NCBI GenBank assembly: GCA_038373885.1
Contig: JAWZYV010016535.1
Location: forward strand, 1,178,001-1,242,000
Length of the DNA: 64,000 nucleotides
Reading direction: 5' to 3'
Origin: Cheiracanthium punctorium
Lineage: Eukaryota > Arthropoda > Arachnida > Araneae > Cheiracanthiidae
Both the position numbers and the translations under genes were made by a program. Under the pieces are notes generated by a model, which ran no database searches, was not told the origin of the DNA, and saw nothing but the letters and a program-made list of their open reading frames with translations. Position 1 is the first letter of the stretch. Each line of letters begins with the position of its first letter. Below are positions 48,137-58,494 of this stretch, one piece after another.

Positions 48137-48426
48137 TGTAGATAATTAGTTCTGCATTGGCAACAGCAATGAATCTACTATAACTTCAACTCCTGCCAGT
48201 TGGTGGCACAAAGAAGAACATTCGAGACTGAGAACAATACTTGAGCAGATGACAACATGTTCCAGAAACTTTTGAAGTTAAAAGAGCAGGCTAGCTCTCT
48301 CGATGTTTTATTTCTTTATCTGAATGTTTTTAAGTGTTAGTACCATCAGTGTATTAAAGTTCAGTGTAATTAAATGTTTAAAATGATTAACATCTGTTTA
48401 ATCTGGAGTGGTAACTTCATCCTACA
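48137..48426 (+). repeat. LTR-like segment
   Basis: TGTAG at 48137 and CTACA at 48422-48426 could be the ends of a 290-bp LTR. The last 120 bases (GTGTATTAAAGTTCAGTG, CTGGAGTGGTAACTTCATCC) look like the R-U5 part of a Copia LTR. No target duplication could be confirmed. Confidence 0.35.
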
Positions 48427-48544
48427 CACATCTCATGCCTAGAAAATGTATAATATCTTTTGAATTTTATTTTTAAAATTTCAGATTAAAAAAATGTTTC
48501 ATTTTTAAATTCTGTAATTAGTTTTATAAGAAAGGCACAGGGTC

Positions 48545-49740
48545 AACATATGGATTATAATGCGCTTACCAACAAAATGAAGCAAGAAAGACAAATATGG
48601 CTTACTCATGGATTATGATGCACTTTCCAAAAAATGAAGCAAGAAAGCTAATACTGCACTGAGTAATACTGCCCACTCGTGAATTATTATTCACTTTCCA
48701 ACACAATTAAGTAAGAAGAAAGACCAATAACAGGACAGCTACAGAAATTTAAAAAAAAAAGAAAAAAGTTCTCTTATTTTTACCTGTTGAACACACTTCC
48801 AACGACAATCAAAATTACTGTGACAGTAGAAAACTACAGAGTGTAATAAGGGGACAGGGGTCACAGTGACCATGAAATTTCACCCACTTGGCAAAAAACA
48901 CAATTGCCAATCAGCCACTAAGTGTAATGGATCGTTACTTTTCAATATGACTCATTACTGGATTGCCCAGAAACGGAAGTTTTACCCTAAAAGAGAGTTT
49001 CATATTGCATTCATATGTCTATCTGATTCATATGCCTGATTTCATGTATGATCTGTATCTTAGAATGAGTCTGAATACTTGACGTTTTGGACTCATATAG
49101 TGCCTACATCACTTGAGTCTAGGATGCATAAAGTGTCTGCATCAGTTGAGTATTGTATGATTCAGAATGAACCTATGACCCTGGAGTCAGATGCTGATCT
49201 ACAACCAAAAACAGTTTTGTTCACTTGGCAAAAAAGAAAATTCCCTGAAAGTTCCATGATTTTTTCTGATGAATAAAGTATTCTGATTTTTCTGTGATTT
49301 CCATGATCTGTCTCCACCCTGAATAAGGGTCATGCATGAATTATGATGCACTTTTTAACATAATAAAGCAAGAAAAACAAATAAGGGCTATGCATGGATT
49401 ATAAAGAACTTTCTAACATAATGAAACAAGAAAGATAAATATGACTCATACATGGATAATGATATATTTTTCAACAAATTGATGAGAAAAAGACAAATAT
49501 ACTGAAGCATGGATTATGATGTACTTTCAAACATAATGAAGCCCCCCCCCCCCAGACAAACTATGATATATTTTCAAATATTATGAATCAAGAAAGACAA
49601 ATATGGGTCACTCAAGATCACAATGGACATGCTAACATAATGGAACAAGACAAATAAGGCTGAAATGTGGACTATTATAAAGCAAGAAAGACAGGCCATG
49701 GCTATAATACACATGAATGGACTATAATTCAGACTGAATA
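48545..49740. repeat. Degenerate tandem array, unit about 57 bp
   Basis: The consensus is built around CATGGATTATGATGCACTTT, then CCAACATAATGAAGCAAGAA, then AGACAAATATGGCT. I count three or four units from 48545-48735 and about seven from 49325-49740, with 590 bp of unrelated sequence in between. Units differ by substitutions and deletions. Units abut without spacers, so this is not CRISPR-like. The first motif also occurs at 14614-14632. Confidence 0.7.
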
Positions 49741-50037
49741 TATCACACTCTACTTTATTTAAAATATAAAATATTTAAGATTGTTTTTCCTTTCTTTTCA
49801 GTAGAAATAATAATCCAAATAATCACTGAACTATTGATTGACATCATTGCTTTAAAAAACTTAATTAACCACAAATGGGTACAAATATTAGTTTATCAGT
49901 TTAAGAAATGCATAGACTCTGATAAGAAAGCAATTACTATCAATTCAGATGTGTATATTGAGTTTGAAAAAATAAATAAATAAATAAAAGATCATTTTTA
50001 TATAATCCTGAAGTACAAATTTTATTATGATGCTTAC
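49741..50037. other. Intronic AT-rich sequence
   Basis: Downstream intron of the HFM1-like gene, read on the minus strand. No coding signal; a (AAAT)n stretch near 49970-49988. Confidence 0.5.
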
Positions 50038-50141
50038 CTTATTGAAGATAGTTTACTTTTATTCAAATCATTTAAGTTCTTTTTTTCATTAACTCTTAAT
50101 TGAATATCATCAAATTCTTTACAAGATGCAAACACATTAAT
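50038..50141 (-). CDS. HFM1: HFM1/MER3-like meiotic DNA helicase, internal exon C
   Basis: On the minus strand a TTCTGATTTCAG acceptor ends at 50142 and a GTAAGC donor begins at 50037. The 104-bp exon is open in one frame (phase 0 at its start): INVFASCKEFDDIQLRVNEK and then KNLNDLNKSKLSS. The CxEFxDxQLRxNEKxxLNxLNK pattern is the start of the Sec63-type region of HFM1, the MER3-family helicase that works on crossover recombination intermediates in meiosis. Splice phase and order fit exon B upstream. The next exon expected (about IRFP...GRIK) was not found in this window. Assignment is from remembered family pattern, not a search. Confidence 0.8.
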
Positions 50142-50287
50142 CTGAAATCAGAAAATATAAATAAAAATGCAGTAATTAAGTTCAGAGTTTCCTTCATTTT
50201 TTAATAAATATAAATATCTCTATTAAACTCTCATGTAAATTTCAAATTTCTTATTTTAAGTTAATTGAAAATAAATTATTATGTTAC

Positions 50288-50379
50288 CATATCAGCTAAA
50301 TTCTCATTTCCAGTCAAATAATAAAACTGCTTCATTGTTTCATAAGCAATGTAATATTTCGCCATTAATCTACCTGTTT
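50288..50379 (-). CDS. HFM1: HFM1/MER3-like meiotic DNA helicase, internal exon B
   Basis: Acceptor TTTTTAAATTTAG ends at 50380 and donor GTAACA begins at 50287 on the minus strand. The 92-bp exon first completes a codon from exon A (C|AA) and then reads TGRLMAKYYIAYETMKQFYY followed by LTGNENLADM. HFM1 proteins have GRLMAxYYIxFETMKxF exactly here, which separates them from the related SNRNP200 and ASCC3 helicases. The intron to exon C is only 146 bp; the intron from exon A is 9.9 kb and full of transposons. No lesion is seen, so this is a live host exon. Confidence 0.85.
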
Positions 50380-50458
50380 CTAAATTTAAAAAATACATAC
50401 ATATAGACCTTAGTCAGTATTCTATATATATATAATATAAAATAATAATAATAATAAA

Positions 50459-51180
50459 ATAGCAAAATAGCCTTTGACAATTTAATGTAACTAATTTAAA
50501 GTCATCTGAAAAACCATCTTTAATCTCTGTGAAACAGAGTACTTTCACTGTAAAGTTTGTTTCTCGGTCAGTTTGTTTGTTTGTGGGATTACGGCCAATT
50601 AGCTCTGAGTGGGCTCTGGGTCGAAGGGTGAGATACTCTCCATGGTGGTCTTAACCTGTATTTACACTAAGGTTTGGAGAAAACCACAGAAAACTCCGAA
50701 AGGTTAGGTCGACAGACGTGCAATGGGACCCGAACCCGGGACCTTCACACTTCGCCCGTCTACCATTTCCAGTGATATAATCACTGTGCCATGATGAGGC
50801 TTTCTCGGCCAAACAAATATTACTTTCAGAGACAATTTTTGAAAGCAGTTAAGAATCGAAAGTGCAAATTAATCTGGAATGACAGGCATTTGCGGTTTGT
50901 GGTCGCAGAACCTAAAATTCTTGGGCTAAGTAAGTAAATGACGCCACTTTAGAGAACAATCAGAGAAAGGTTACTACCCTTTGCACCCTAGTGGCAGGCT
51001 TAGTAAAATAGGGTGTATTTAAGCAGGAGGAGAAAAAAGTCGGTAGAGGTTTTCTGGACATTGGAAAAGTTAGGAAAAAATAGCCAAGCAGCAAAAGTGA
51101 TCAGCGGCCCGAGTCCCTGTACTGATCCCGAACTTTGGAAATAAAGTGCTTAACCTGAAGAATGTGTTCGCTAAGTGAGA
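50459..51180 (+). repeat. Dispersed repeat R1, copy 1 (split by a SINE)
   Basis: This and 59728-60185 are the same sequence in the same orientation: both begin AAAATAGCCTTTGACAATTTAAT, contain CTGGAATGACAGG, CCTAAAATTCTTGGGCTAAG, and end AAGTGCTTAACCTGAAGAATG. The family A SINE at 50571-50800 interrupts this copy. Without it, the lengths are both about 460-490 bp. It is LTR-like (a TATTTAAG promoter-like segment at about 51015) but no TG...CA boundary is clear. Confidence 0.65.
50571..50800 (-). repeat. tRNA-derived SINE (family A), near full-length
   Basis: The minus strand reads GCCTCATCATGGCACAGTG (A box) and CGGGTTCGGGTCCCATTGC (B box), then the family body, with a CAAACAAACAAAC tail. 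The duplication TTTCTCGG(T/C)CA lies at 50560-50570 and 50801-50811 with one change. It split repeat R1. Confidence 0.85.
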
Positions 51181-51299
51181 CTTAAAAATAAAGAAACTGG
51201 TACTTCACCACAAAGCGACATAGTCTATTACTATTTTTATACAGCAATTTAGCAGAGCTATAAAAGCTATTCGCACAGTGAAATCTAAAAACAAGAAAC

Positions 51300-51600
51300 C
51301 TGGCAGTGTGTAAAAAAATACTAGAATTGATGACTCATAAAAGGTTTAAAATAACTTTTATTGAAGAAAAAGTATTAAAAAATTTAATCACAGTTAAGTT
51401 AATCACAGTAAATTATCACAGATAACAACCATATTTACCATGCCAACATGAGAGCTTTCATTTCACTGGAAACAGCAAAAGCCAAAGCAAGCAAGCAATC
51501 TAAAAGCTGATCGCTACACATTTGCACAAGTATTTATACTCGCTGAACTAAACAGTTAGCGTAAAAACAGGCACTGAGCATGACTGGGAGAATGTCATCG
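51300..51600 (-). repeat. Probable LTR of a truncated Copia element
   Basis: Directly next to the Copia fragment at 51602, this segment starts TGGCAGTGTG and ends GAATGTCA. On the minus strand it has GAGTATAAATACTT (TATA-like, ~51530) and AATAAAAGTTATTTT (polyadenylation-like, ~51350) in LTR order. AAATTGTAGGTGAA is duplicated at 51604-51640, at the joint with the coding fragment. A 5-bp duplication was not found. Confidence 0.45.
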
Positions 51601-51601
51601 T

Positions 51602-52474
51602 TTAAATTGTAGGTGAATACGTATAAATTGTAGGTGAAAACATTTCTTCATAATCAATCCCATATTCTTGAGAGCATCCTTTAGCAACTAGGCAAGCTTT
51701 ATATCTTTCTACTTCTCCATTTGCTTTGTACTTGGTCTTGAAAATCAATTGACTTCTGATGGGTTTCTTATCAGATGATAGGTCACAATAGATCCAAGAA
51801 TTGTTGGCAAGATAATCATTTATTTCATCTTCAGCAGTTATTTTCCATTTATCAGCTTCAGGTCTTTTCATTGCTTCTTCATATGTTTCTGGATCTTGAA
51901 CATCAATAAGGTTGGTTTGATAAACTATGAAATTGTCATCAAAATATTTACTGATTGGAGTGATAATTCTCTTGGCGTATCAACTACTATGTGTTTCTTC
52001 CACTTCTTCTTTGGCTTTATCGTCAGTTACAGTTTCCCTTTCTTCAGGTTTATCTATAGACGTGACATTCTCTTCTACTTCATCTTTGTTAGTTTCTTTA
52101 ATTTCATCTGCATTTTCAGATGGTTGAGATAAATTCTTCATAATTTCATTTTCAAGGAAAATAAAGTCTCTGCTAATAATTACCTTTCTTGTAAGTGGTT
52201 TGAAAATATGAAAGCCTTTACTGCATTCTGCATACCCTATGAATATTCCTTCTTCAGATTTAGCATCCCATTTCTTCCTAAGAGAGTCTGCTATATGTAC
52301 CATTACTTTGCATCCAAATATCTTCAAGGGAGAAAGATCTGGCTTTCTTTTTGTTCAGGCTTCTTCAGGTGTGTTAAATTTAACAGTGTTTGTGGGTGAC
52401 CTGTTTTTCAGATACTTTGCTGTGTTAACAGCTTCCCCCTAATGTTCTCTTGGTACACCTGAGTCGAGCAGCAT
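51602..52474 (-). pseudogene. Copia element 2: integrase C-terminus and start of RT
   Basis: The frame at 51980-52327 reads MKIFGCKVMVHIAD, WDAKSEEGIFIGYAECSKGF, then VIISRDFIFLENE, the C-terminal part of Copia integrase. The frame at 51602-51871 has EINDYLANNSW, FKTKYKANGEVERYKACLVA and the SQEYGIDYEEMFSPT start of RVT_2. The catalytic YVDD box and RNase H are deleted, with an LTR-like segment following directly. A hAT MITE (52475-52788) separates it from the remaining integrase part. Confidence 0.82.
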
Positions 52475-52788
52475 CAGTGGCATAACCAAAAATTTTTCAT
52501 GGGGGGGGGTTACTATTACTTCAATTCATATATGTATAGGTGTGTGTGTGTGATAAGAGAGTAAAGCAGGTAGCCAAGGGTGGGGTTAGAGGGGTCATAA
52601 CCGCACCATGAGGAATTTTTTGCCCTACAAAATGCATATATGTGAATTGCAGTAGTCGTAACCCCCCCCCTCTCCCAATGAAAAATTTCTGGCTATGCCA
52701 CTGGAGTGAAGAATATACATTTTGTATGGCAAAAAATTCCTCATGGGGAGGTTATGACCCCCCTAACCCCCCCTTGGCTACGCCACTG
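52475..52788. mobile_element. hAT MITE with 8-bp duplication, in Copia element 2
   Basis: The ends CAGTGGCATAACC and GGCTACGCCACTG are inverted, and AGCAGCAT is duplicated exactly at 52467-52474 and 52789-52796. Poly-G and poly-C tracts follow the left end and precede the right end. An extra inverted copy of the left terminus (GGCTATGCCACTG) ends at 52703, so the element is a composite of a smaller 229-bp unit plus an extra end. Confidence 0.88.
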
Positions 52789-53250
52789 AGCAGCATAGTA
52801 AGAGCCTTTTCAACAAGAGTTCTTTTCAGTTGTTCTGCGACTCCATTTTGTTCAGGAGATCTGAGAACTGTCATTTCATGTCTGATTACAGATCATTTCA
52901 GATGTCGCTCAAGGTCTTTATTCACATATTCACCACCATTCTCTGTGCAAAATGTCTGTGCCACCATTGTCCGAGCTTTCCTGTTTGGTTTTCAAACAGA
53001 GCTTTAAATTCCAGGAATTTAACTTCATCATTTGTTTTTAGTAAATAAACACATAACTTACAGGAGAAATTGTCTGTTAACGTAAGAAAATATCTTGATC
53101 TTGACATAGGACCACATAAATGTGAGTGTACAAGTTCAAGAGCAGACTTATAAGGATTTTTTGATGCGTGCAGAAAAGGTTGTCGGTGATGCTTGCCTTT
53201 AACACACGTGATGCAGGGCTCCTTTTGATCAGCATTGAGGGCAGACCTCA
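52789..53250 (-). pseudogene. Copia element 2: GAG-pre-integrase and integrase core
   Basis: Reading from 53250: CITCVKGKHHRQPF (the CxxC part of the pre-integrase zinc site), ELVHSHLCGPMS where the first integrase Asp is replaced by Ser-His, then SRYFLTLTDNFS, another Asp-containing core motif. NGVAEQLKRTLVE-like sequence lies near 52800-52850. It is cut at 53250 by the joint to the Penelope-like element, and nothing Copia-like follows on its far side, so the 5' half is lost. Confidence 0.8.
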
Positions 53251-55638
53251 AATTATGATATAGAAGAAGCAGAGCGTATTTACAGTAATTTAAGAAGCAT
53301 TTCCAAGCGTAAAGTAAGAGAATTTCAACATATAAATTTCCTGAAGGACTGTCTATATTTTAAAATCACTCCCAACTTCATAGCAATCAAAAACTCATTT
53401 CTCAATCAAGAGTTCTTTTATGATATTAAACGTTTTGAACGTAACCTTCTTAAAAAATATATTTGAAAGAAATTCGCAATCATTGCAGGCCTTACTCGGA
53501 ATGAAAAAATAGCTAACTCAAAATTAAAAAATAAGTGCTCTCTTGATGAGTTTAACGAACGTATTAATAAAATTAACAGTTTCTGTCGAAAAGAAAGAAA
53601 TATCTACCAAACGAAACACCAACGAAAACTTAATAACTGGATAAAGAAAAAGAATATTAAAATAAAAATACCTACCCCTAAAGAAGATCAATTTATTAAT
53701 CTCTCCTCTCTAAAACTCACACAACTACAAAAAGACACATTAATCTTAGGCCCTAAATTTATTCTAGACGATACCATCAATATTAACGATACAATATCTA
53801 ACATAGAAACAGCCATAAACCAGCTCCCCGACCCAGATAAAAAAGATATAAGGCTAATTGCCCATAAAGAAATTAAGAAAACTTTAAAAAAACCCTCAAA
53901 AGATCAAGAAGACCGGAAATGTCTAAACGAACTAAAGAAAAATGAAAACATTGCATGTCTAAGTTCTGATAAAACAGGTAAAATAGTAATTCTTGATAAA
54001 ACAGACTATAAAGAAAAAATGCAACATACTATTGAAGCTCTTAATGTGGAACCTTTAAGTAAATACCCCACCCCTAGAATTATAAATAAACTCAAAGATC
54101 TTATTAAAAATGGAAAATGGCCAAATGAAACCCCTCCCAACTTTGATAACTCTGCTGCAATAGCTCCCCGCATTTTTGATAAATATAAAGACCACAAAAA
54201 TCCTCCCTCACTCAGACCTATTGTTAGCAAATGTGAAGGCCCAACTTACACGCTCGAAAAATTTATGAAAAACATCCTATTAGAAATAATCCCTCCATCT
54301 GATTATGTACTGAACTCTACTAATGACTTTTTAAAACACATAAACGATTTTACTCTCAAAGAAAACGAAAGTGTGGCCAGTTTCGACATTATTAATCTTT
54401 ACCCATCCATAGACATTAATGAAATGATTCCCATAGTAAATAAACAAATAGCTCTAACCTACAAAAATGAAGAAATTAGCAACACTCTAACAAGAGCCAT
54501 AAACCTACTTTTAACTAACTCATACTTTCAATTCGATAACCATTTTTACAAACAAACACAGGGTGTCCGAATGGGGTCACCAATTTCGGGAATCGTGGCC
54601 GACTGGAAAATGCGCCTTCTTGAAAATAAAATTCACACTAATTTTAACCAATCATTTCGCTTGTGGGTACGATACGTTGACGACATTTTTGCCATAGTCA
54701 ATGAAGACAAACTCCTAGAGAAATTAAACAGCCTAGACCCTAATATAAAATTCACCTATGAAACTGAAACTAATAACTCCATAAACTACCTCGATGTTAG
54801 AATTATGAAAAATAAAAATCTCAAACTTCAAACCACAGTATATTGTAAGCCTCTAAGTAACACCGCAATAGTGAATTTCAAATCAAATACACCTTTTAAT
54901 TATAAAATAGCTGCCATCAGATCCTACATAGATCGCGCATTAACAGTTTGTTCAGATGAAACCCTTTTACAGGAAGAACTACAAATTATTAAAAAACAAT
55001 GTCAGGAAGCAAATTACCCACCACATATTTTTAATAAATTGATCAAAGAAAGACAAAAGAAACTCAATACAATTAGCAATAGACAGAAACCCAAACTAAA
55101 ATTCACTACAGCTATACCGTTTTGCAGGGGAGCTGCTAATAAAATATCACACTCAGCTCTTAAGAAAAATATTAGAATTCCAGTCAAACCAAATAAAAAC
55201 ATTTTTCAACGTATCAGATCCGAGAAAGACCAAATAAAACCCACAGACACCGCAGGAATTTATAAAATAAACATAAAAAATAACGACAACGAAATAACCG
55301 GCTGCTACATTGGGGTCACAAAAAGAAAAATAAAAGATCGTCAAACAGAACATATTAACGACATTAAATTCAATAGAGAATCAACAGCCTTATCCCACCT
55401 CGCACTAAACACCCCCATTACAATAGATTCTCAAGCAATACAAAAAATAGCCAACTTCAATAACCATACATATGCCTACTTACGAGAATCATTGGAAATA
55501 TTAACAACAGAGGGCAGCATCAACGACATGACGCACGCCAGCGTAGACGAAACATGGAATGACATCATGCGCAATAAGAACAGCGCGGAAGAAGAGGAGG
55601 AGGGGAAGAGCGTCATTCCCACAAGAACGTCAGACTGA
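53251..55638 (+). pseudogene. Penelope-like reverse transcriptase / GIY-YIG protein, one in-frame stop
   Basis: One frame is open from 53251 to the TGA at 55636-55638 apart from a TGA at 53464-53466; downstream of it there is an ATG at 54019 (539 codons), but the domain starts well before. N-terminal region: FAIIAGLTRNEKIA, CLSSDKTGKIVILDKTDY. Reverse transcriptase: SLRPIVSKCEGPTY, ASFDIINLYPSI, GVRMGSPISGIVAD and the catalytic WVRYVDDIFAIV, then a YLDVRI block. Endonuclease at roughly residues 415-500 of the 539: AGIYKI, CYIGVTKRKIKDRQTEH. All the core motifs are intact, so only one substitution separates it from an open frame over the part present. No start codon is seen upstream of 53464 that would suit the full protein. 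Confidence 0.9.
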
Positions 55639-55675
55639 AGACGGCTGTGATGGCGGGCAGCCGAAATATATTTCT
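55635..55675 (+). ncRNA. Hammerhead ribozyme-like motif at the end of the Penelope-like element
   Basis: CTGAAGA at 55635-55641 fits the CUGANGA core of hammerhead ribozymes. It is followed by a stem CGGCTG (55642-55647) pairing with CAGCCG (55658-55663), then AAA. Hammerhead motifs are known from Penelope-like elements. The fit is imperfect: with the full six-pair stem the second core strand reads AAA rather than GAA, and stem I is weak. It overlaps the stop codon. Confidence 0.35.
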
Positions 55676-55740
55676 CCGGAGGTTGTGGTAGTATTATCAA
55701 CTTAACAATGGAATACCTCAGTATTACTTTTTAACTTTTT

Positions 55741-57180
55741 AAAATGTAACCCCTATTTTGTAGCATTTCATATTAAAGTTCCATTCAACAGCTTTAAAAT
55801 GAGACCACTCTCTGCTTTATACCATCACTGATTGCCAGCCTATAGGCATCTAAAGGTGCCAAAATATGAATTTTTTTCATAAAAATTTAAATCTTTAAAA
55901 ATTAATAACTTCAAAAATAATTGTGCTACATAACTGAAATTTGGTATTTTTTCATATATTGCTGCATACCAAAAATCATGAAAATCTGAGACATCAATTC
56001 AGAAAATCTCCCAAAATTGTGTTGATTTGACATGGAATGACCCTATAAAATAATGTATTTTTTTCATAATATGCATTTTTATTCTCTTAAAAATTAGCTT
56101 ACCTTTCACTTTATTGTTGAATTTGGCAACTTAAGTGGCAGTAATGGAAAGAACCGAACTCAGAAAGAAGAAATTGGGAGGGGGTGGGGGTTCAAACATT
56201 GGAAAAGGCAGAATTTTTCACGAAAAAGACTTTATTTTGGTTAAAAAATTTAAATTTCCAGAACCTCCAGAAACCTCCCAGAGAAACCAGAACCTCCCTT
56301 TCCCTAAATATGTCCTTGGTAATGGATTATGTTACTATGGTAACAATTACAATAAATATGAAATTAGATTTTTATTTTAAATTCTAATCGTAAGTGAATT
56401 TGACATCATTTTGATGTCACGAATTTAAAATTGCATCCAAATCTTAATGAGGCTAATGCGCTTTGCAGAAAAATTACTTCACACAGGTGTACTTTTACAA
56501 GAGCCCAAATATTCGCGAAACAATGAATGCTTCATGAAGATATTTTTCTATATGTCTGTAATATCAACTGTTGTGTTGATCATTGAACCCCAAGGGCATG
56601 AAGCTGTTTTCAGTAGTTGTGGATAAATCTTAATTAAAGCCATTTTTAATTTTGTCAGAAAATAAATTTTATGTTATGCTCTCCCCTTAATAGAAGTAAT
56701 TAACTATGTATGGTACTAAATGTGTGTAAACACTCTCCTAAGTGACAAATATTAACAGTAATTTGGTTCAATATTTAAGATTTAAAAAAAAAAAAAACTA
56801 AAAGAATGATTTTATTTTGTTCAATCAAACTTTAAAGGAATTTTCAAATTATGACATGTAGTAAATGGTGATTTGTTATAACCCTTCTGAGTGGACATTT
56901 TTTTCTTTTTTTTCTCTGAGTGGACTGTTTTTTTTATATGTGTAAAATTTTTGAAGGAATGCCAATTTTTATTTTTTATAAACTAAAATATTCTACAATG
57001 GAAATTTTGTAAGAAAAATTGGAGTTTCTAGTTTTTTTTATACAAAATTAAGTAATTCTGCTTAGTAAATTCTCTACTGTTTTATTTTCCTAAGTATCCC
57101 TCCCTATGTTCCTTTTTTTCAAAAATGTCCCAAGATACTTCAAGAAGATGCTTCGTCATCTTGTTTACACCCCCAGTGGA
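55741..57180. other. Intronic non-coding sequence
   Basis: Within the 9.9-kb intron of the HFM1-like gene. AT-rich, with a poly-G stretch at 56176-56190; no coding domain recognised in the short frame at 56135-56380. Confidence 0.4.
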
Positions 57181-57409
57181 TAAAGCCTGGTATATCGAGT
57201 GCAGGGGCACACACATGGAAAAGTAATCAACATTCCAGAGAGCTGTGTCATCATGGGAGCAGACGAAAACAACAGCACAAGAATAAGGAGACCAAAATTA
57301 ATTAAAATAATAATTATTCAATACATCGTCATGAAAGGTGACGATATGATGGCCTAAGTCCACCTCATGCATGGAAAAAAGATCGTATTTGCAAAATGAG
57401 AGGTGAAAC

Positions 57410-57690
57410 TTTAAAAAGTAAAAATATTACTGCACGAACTACTTTACACATCGAAGGCGAGGTGTGATGCGGTGAGCGAGCGTGCTGCGGAGAAAAAGTT
57501 TGTAACGGGACTTTGATTTCGGCGAGCGCGGCGGAAGCTGCAGGATCTGACTCTTTCCCCTCTCTCTCTCCTCTTCGTTCTTTTAACATCTCACTATGAG
57601 GCGAACAACATCTATGTTTTTCTTTACATCTTAAATTATTTTTTTATTTCTCTCCGGATCCGGTCATGTAAGTTTTAAATATTTATTTTA
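57410..57690 (+). other. G+C-rich, CpG-containing block
   Basis: This block (GGCGAGCGCGGCGGAAGC and neighbours, then a CT-rich run) contrasts with the AT-rich sequence on both sides. A donor-like CAT|GTAAGT lies at 57668. It could be the 5' end of an unidentified plus-strand transcript inside the HFM1 intron, or an old retroelement LTR. I cannot choose between them. Confidence 0.25.
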
Positions 57691-58396
57691 TTTTCTGTCC
57701 ACTCAGAATATTTTTTTTTGGTTAACGATGTTTATTTTCCTTATTTTAATATGAGAAGAAAAATTTTCAGATCCTTAATGTTAAGGGTACAAAGTGTTTT
57801 CCTTTAGTTTAATTCTAAGAGTTATGTTGTATATGATAAATATTTTATGGGAAAAAAATGTATTTTTTGTTATTGAGATTTACCTTCATTAATAATGTAA
57901 GATATAATGATAATGAATAAATAATATTTGGAGCTGAATTAATCGCTTGTTTATTGGAGTCAATCTCTCTGTTTATCAAGTTTTATTTCAGGATGTTGCA
58001 GTTTTAATTTTCTTTTAGGATGAATATCAAAATTTTCTTTTACAGGTTCGCGATATTTAATTACTTTTATTCTTCTAGACAATGATTAACTTACCTAGTT
58101 ATTGCACAACGCTAACGTACTAACCACTTATGTTCATGACGGCCTTAATAAAAAGTTTCAGTAATTTATTTTAACAATATTAATCGTTTCCAAAATTAAT
58201 TAATAAAAAAGGGCACCTGGTTTAAATAAGTAAAAAAAAACCCCAATTGTAACACAACAATATTTTAAGACTTTTTATATGGTAGAGTTTTACCAAGGCG
58301 TTCAGCAGAATGACTGAGATTACAAATCACTCAAGCTTTAGGAATTAGAAGACAAAATAAAACAGTGATCCAGGCCATGTAACATTTTTTTTTCAG

Positions 58397-58494
58397 AGCT
58401 AAACCAAAACGACGAAACCATCCTGCAGAAGCACTTTGAAAGCAAACAGATTTGTCTGCAAAACACTGATTACCTTCTGTTTGATCACAAATAA
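58397..58494 (+). CDS. Possible short terminal exon, unidentified
   Basis: A strong acceptor (ten pyrimidines then CAG, ending 58396) precedes a 32-codon open stretch, ELNQNDETILQKHF...DYLLFDHK, ending in TAA at 58492-58494. The codons look protein-like but I recognise no family. If real it belongs to a plus-strand gene in the HFM1 intron, perhaps starting at the G+C-rich block at 57410-57690. It could equally be chance. Confidence 0.2.

Larger units (their letters stand above)
53251..55740 (+). mobile_element. Penelope-like retroelement with GIY-YIG endonuclease
   Basis: A plus-strand unit consisting of a ~2.4-kb coding region and about 100 bp of 3' sequence. Penelope-like elements carry a telomerase-related reverse transcriptase and, in this group, a C-terminal GIY-YIG nuclease. 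The joint with Copia element 2 lies at about 53250, where the unit seems 5'-truncated. The 3' limit is not defined by a duplication; 55740 is an estimate. Confidence 0.85.

Noticed and set aside
48545..49740. CRISPR array
   Set aside because: Units are degenerate and abut each other without unique spacers, there are no cas genes, and the genome is eukaryotic.
55014..55353. Minus-strand open frames within the Penelope-like gene
   Set aside because: Shadows of the plus-strand reverse transcriptase/GIY-YIG frame; no motif of their own.
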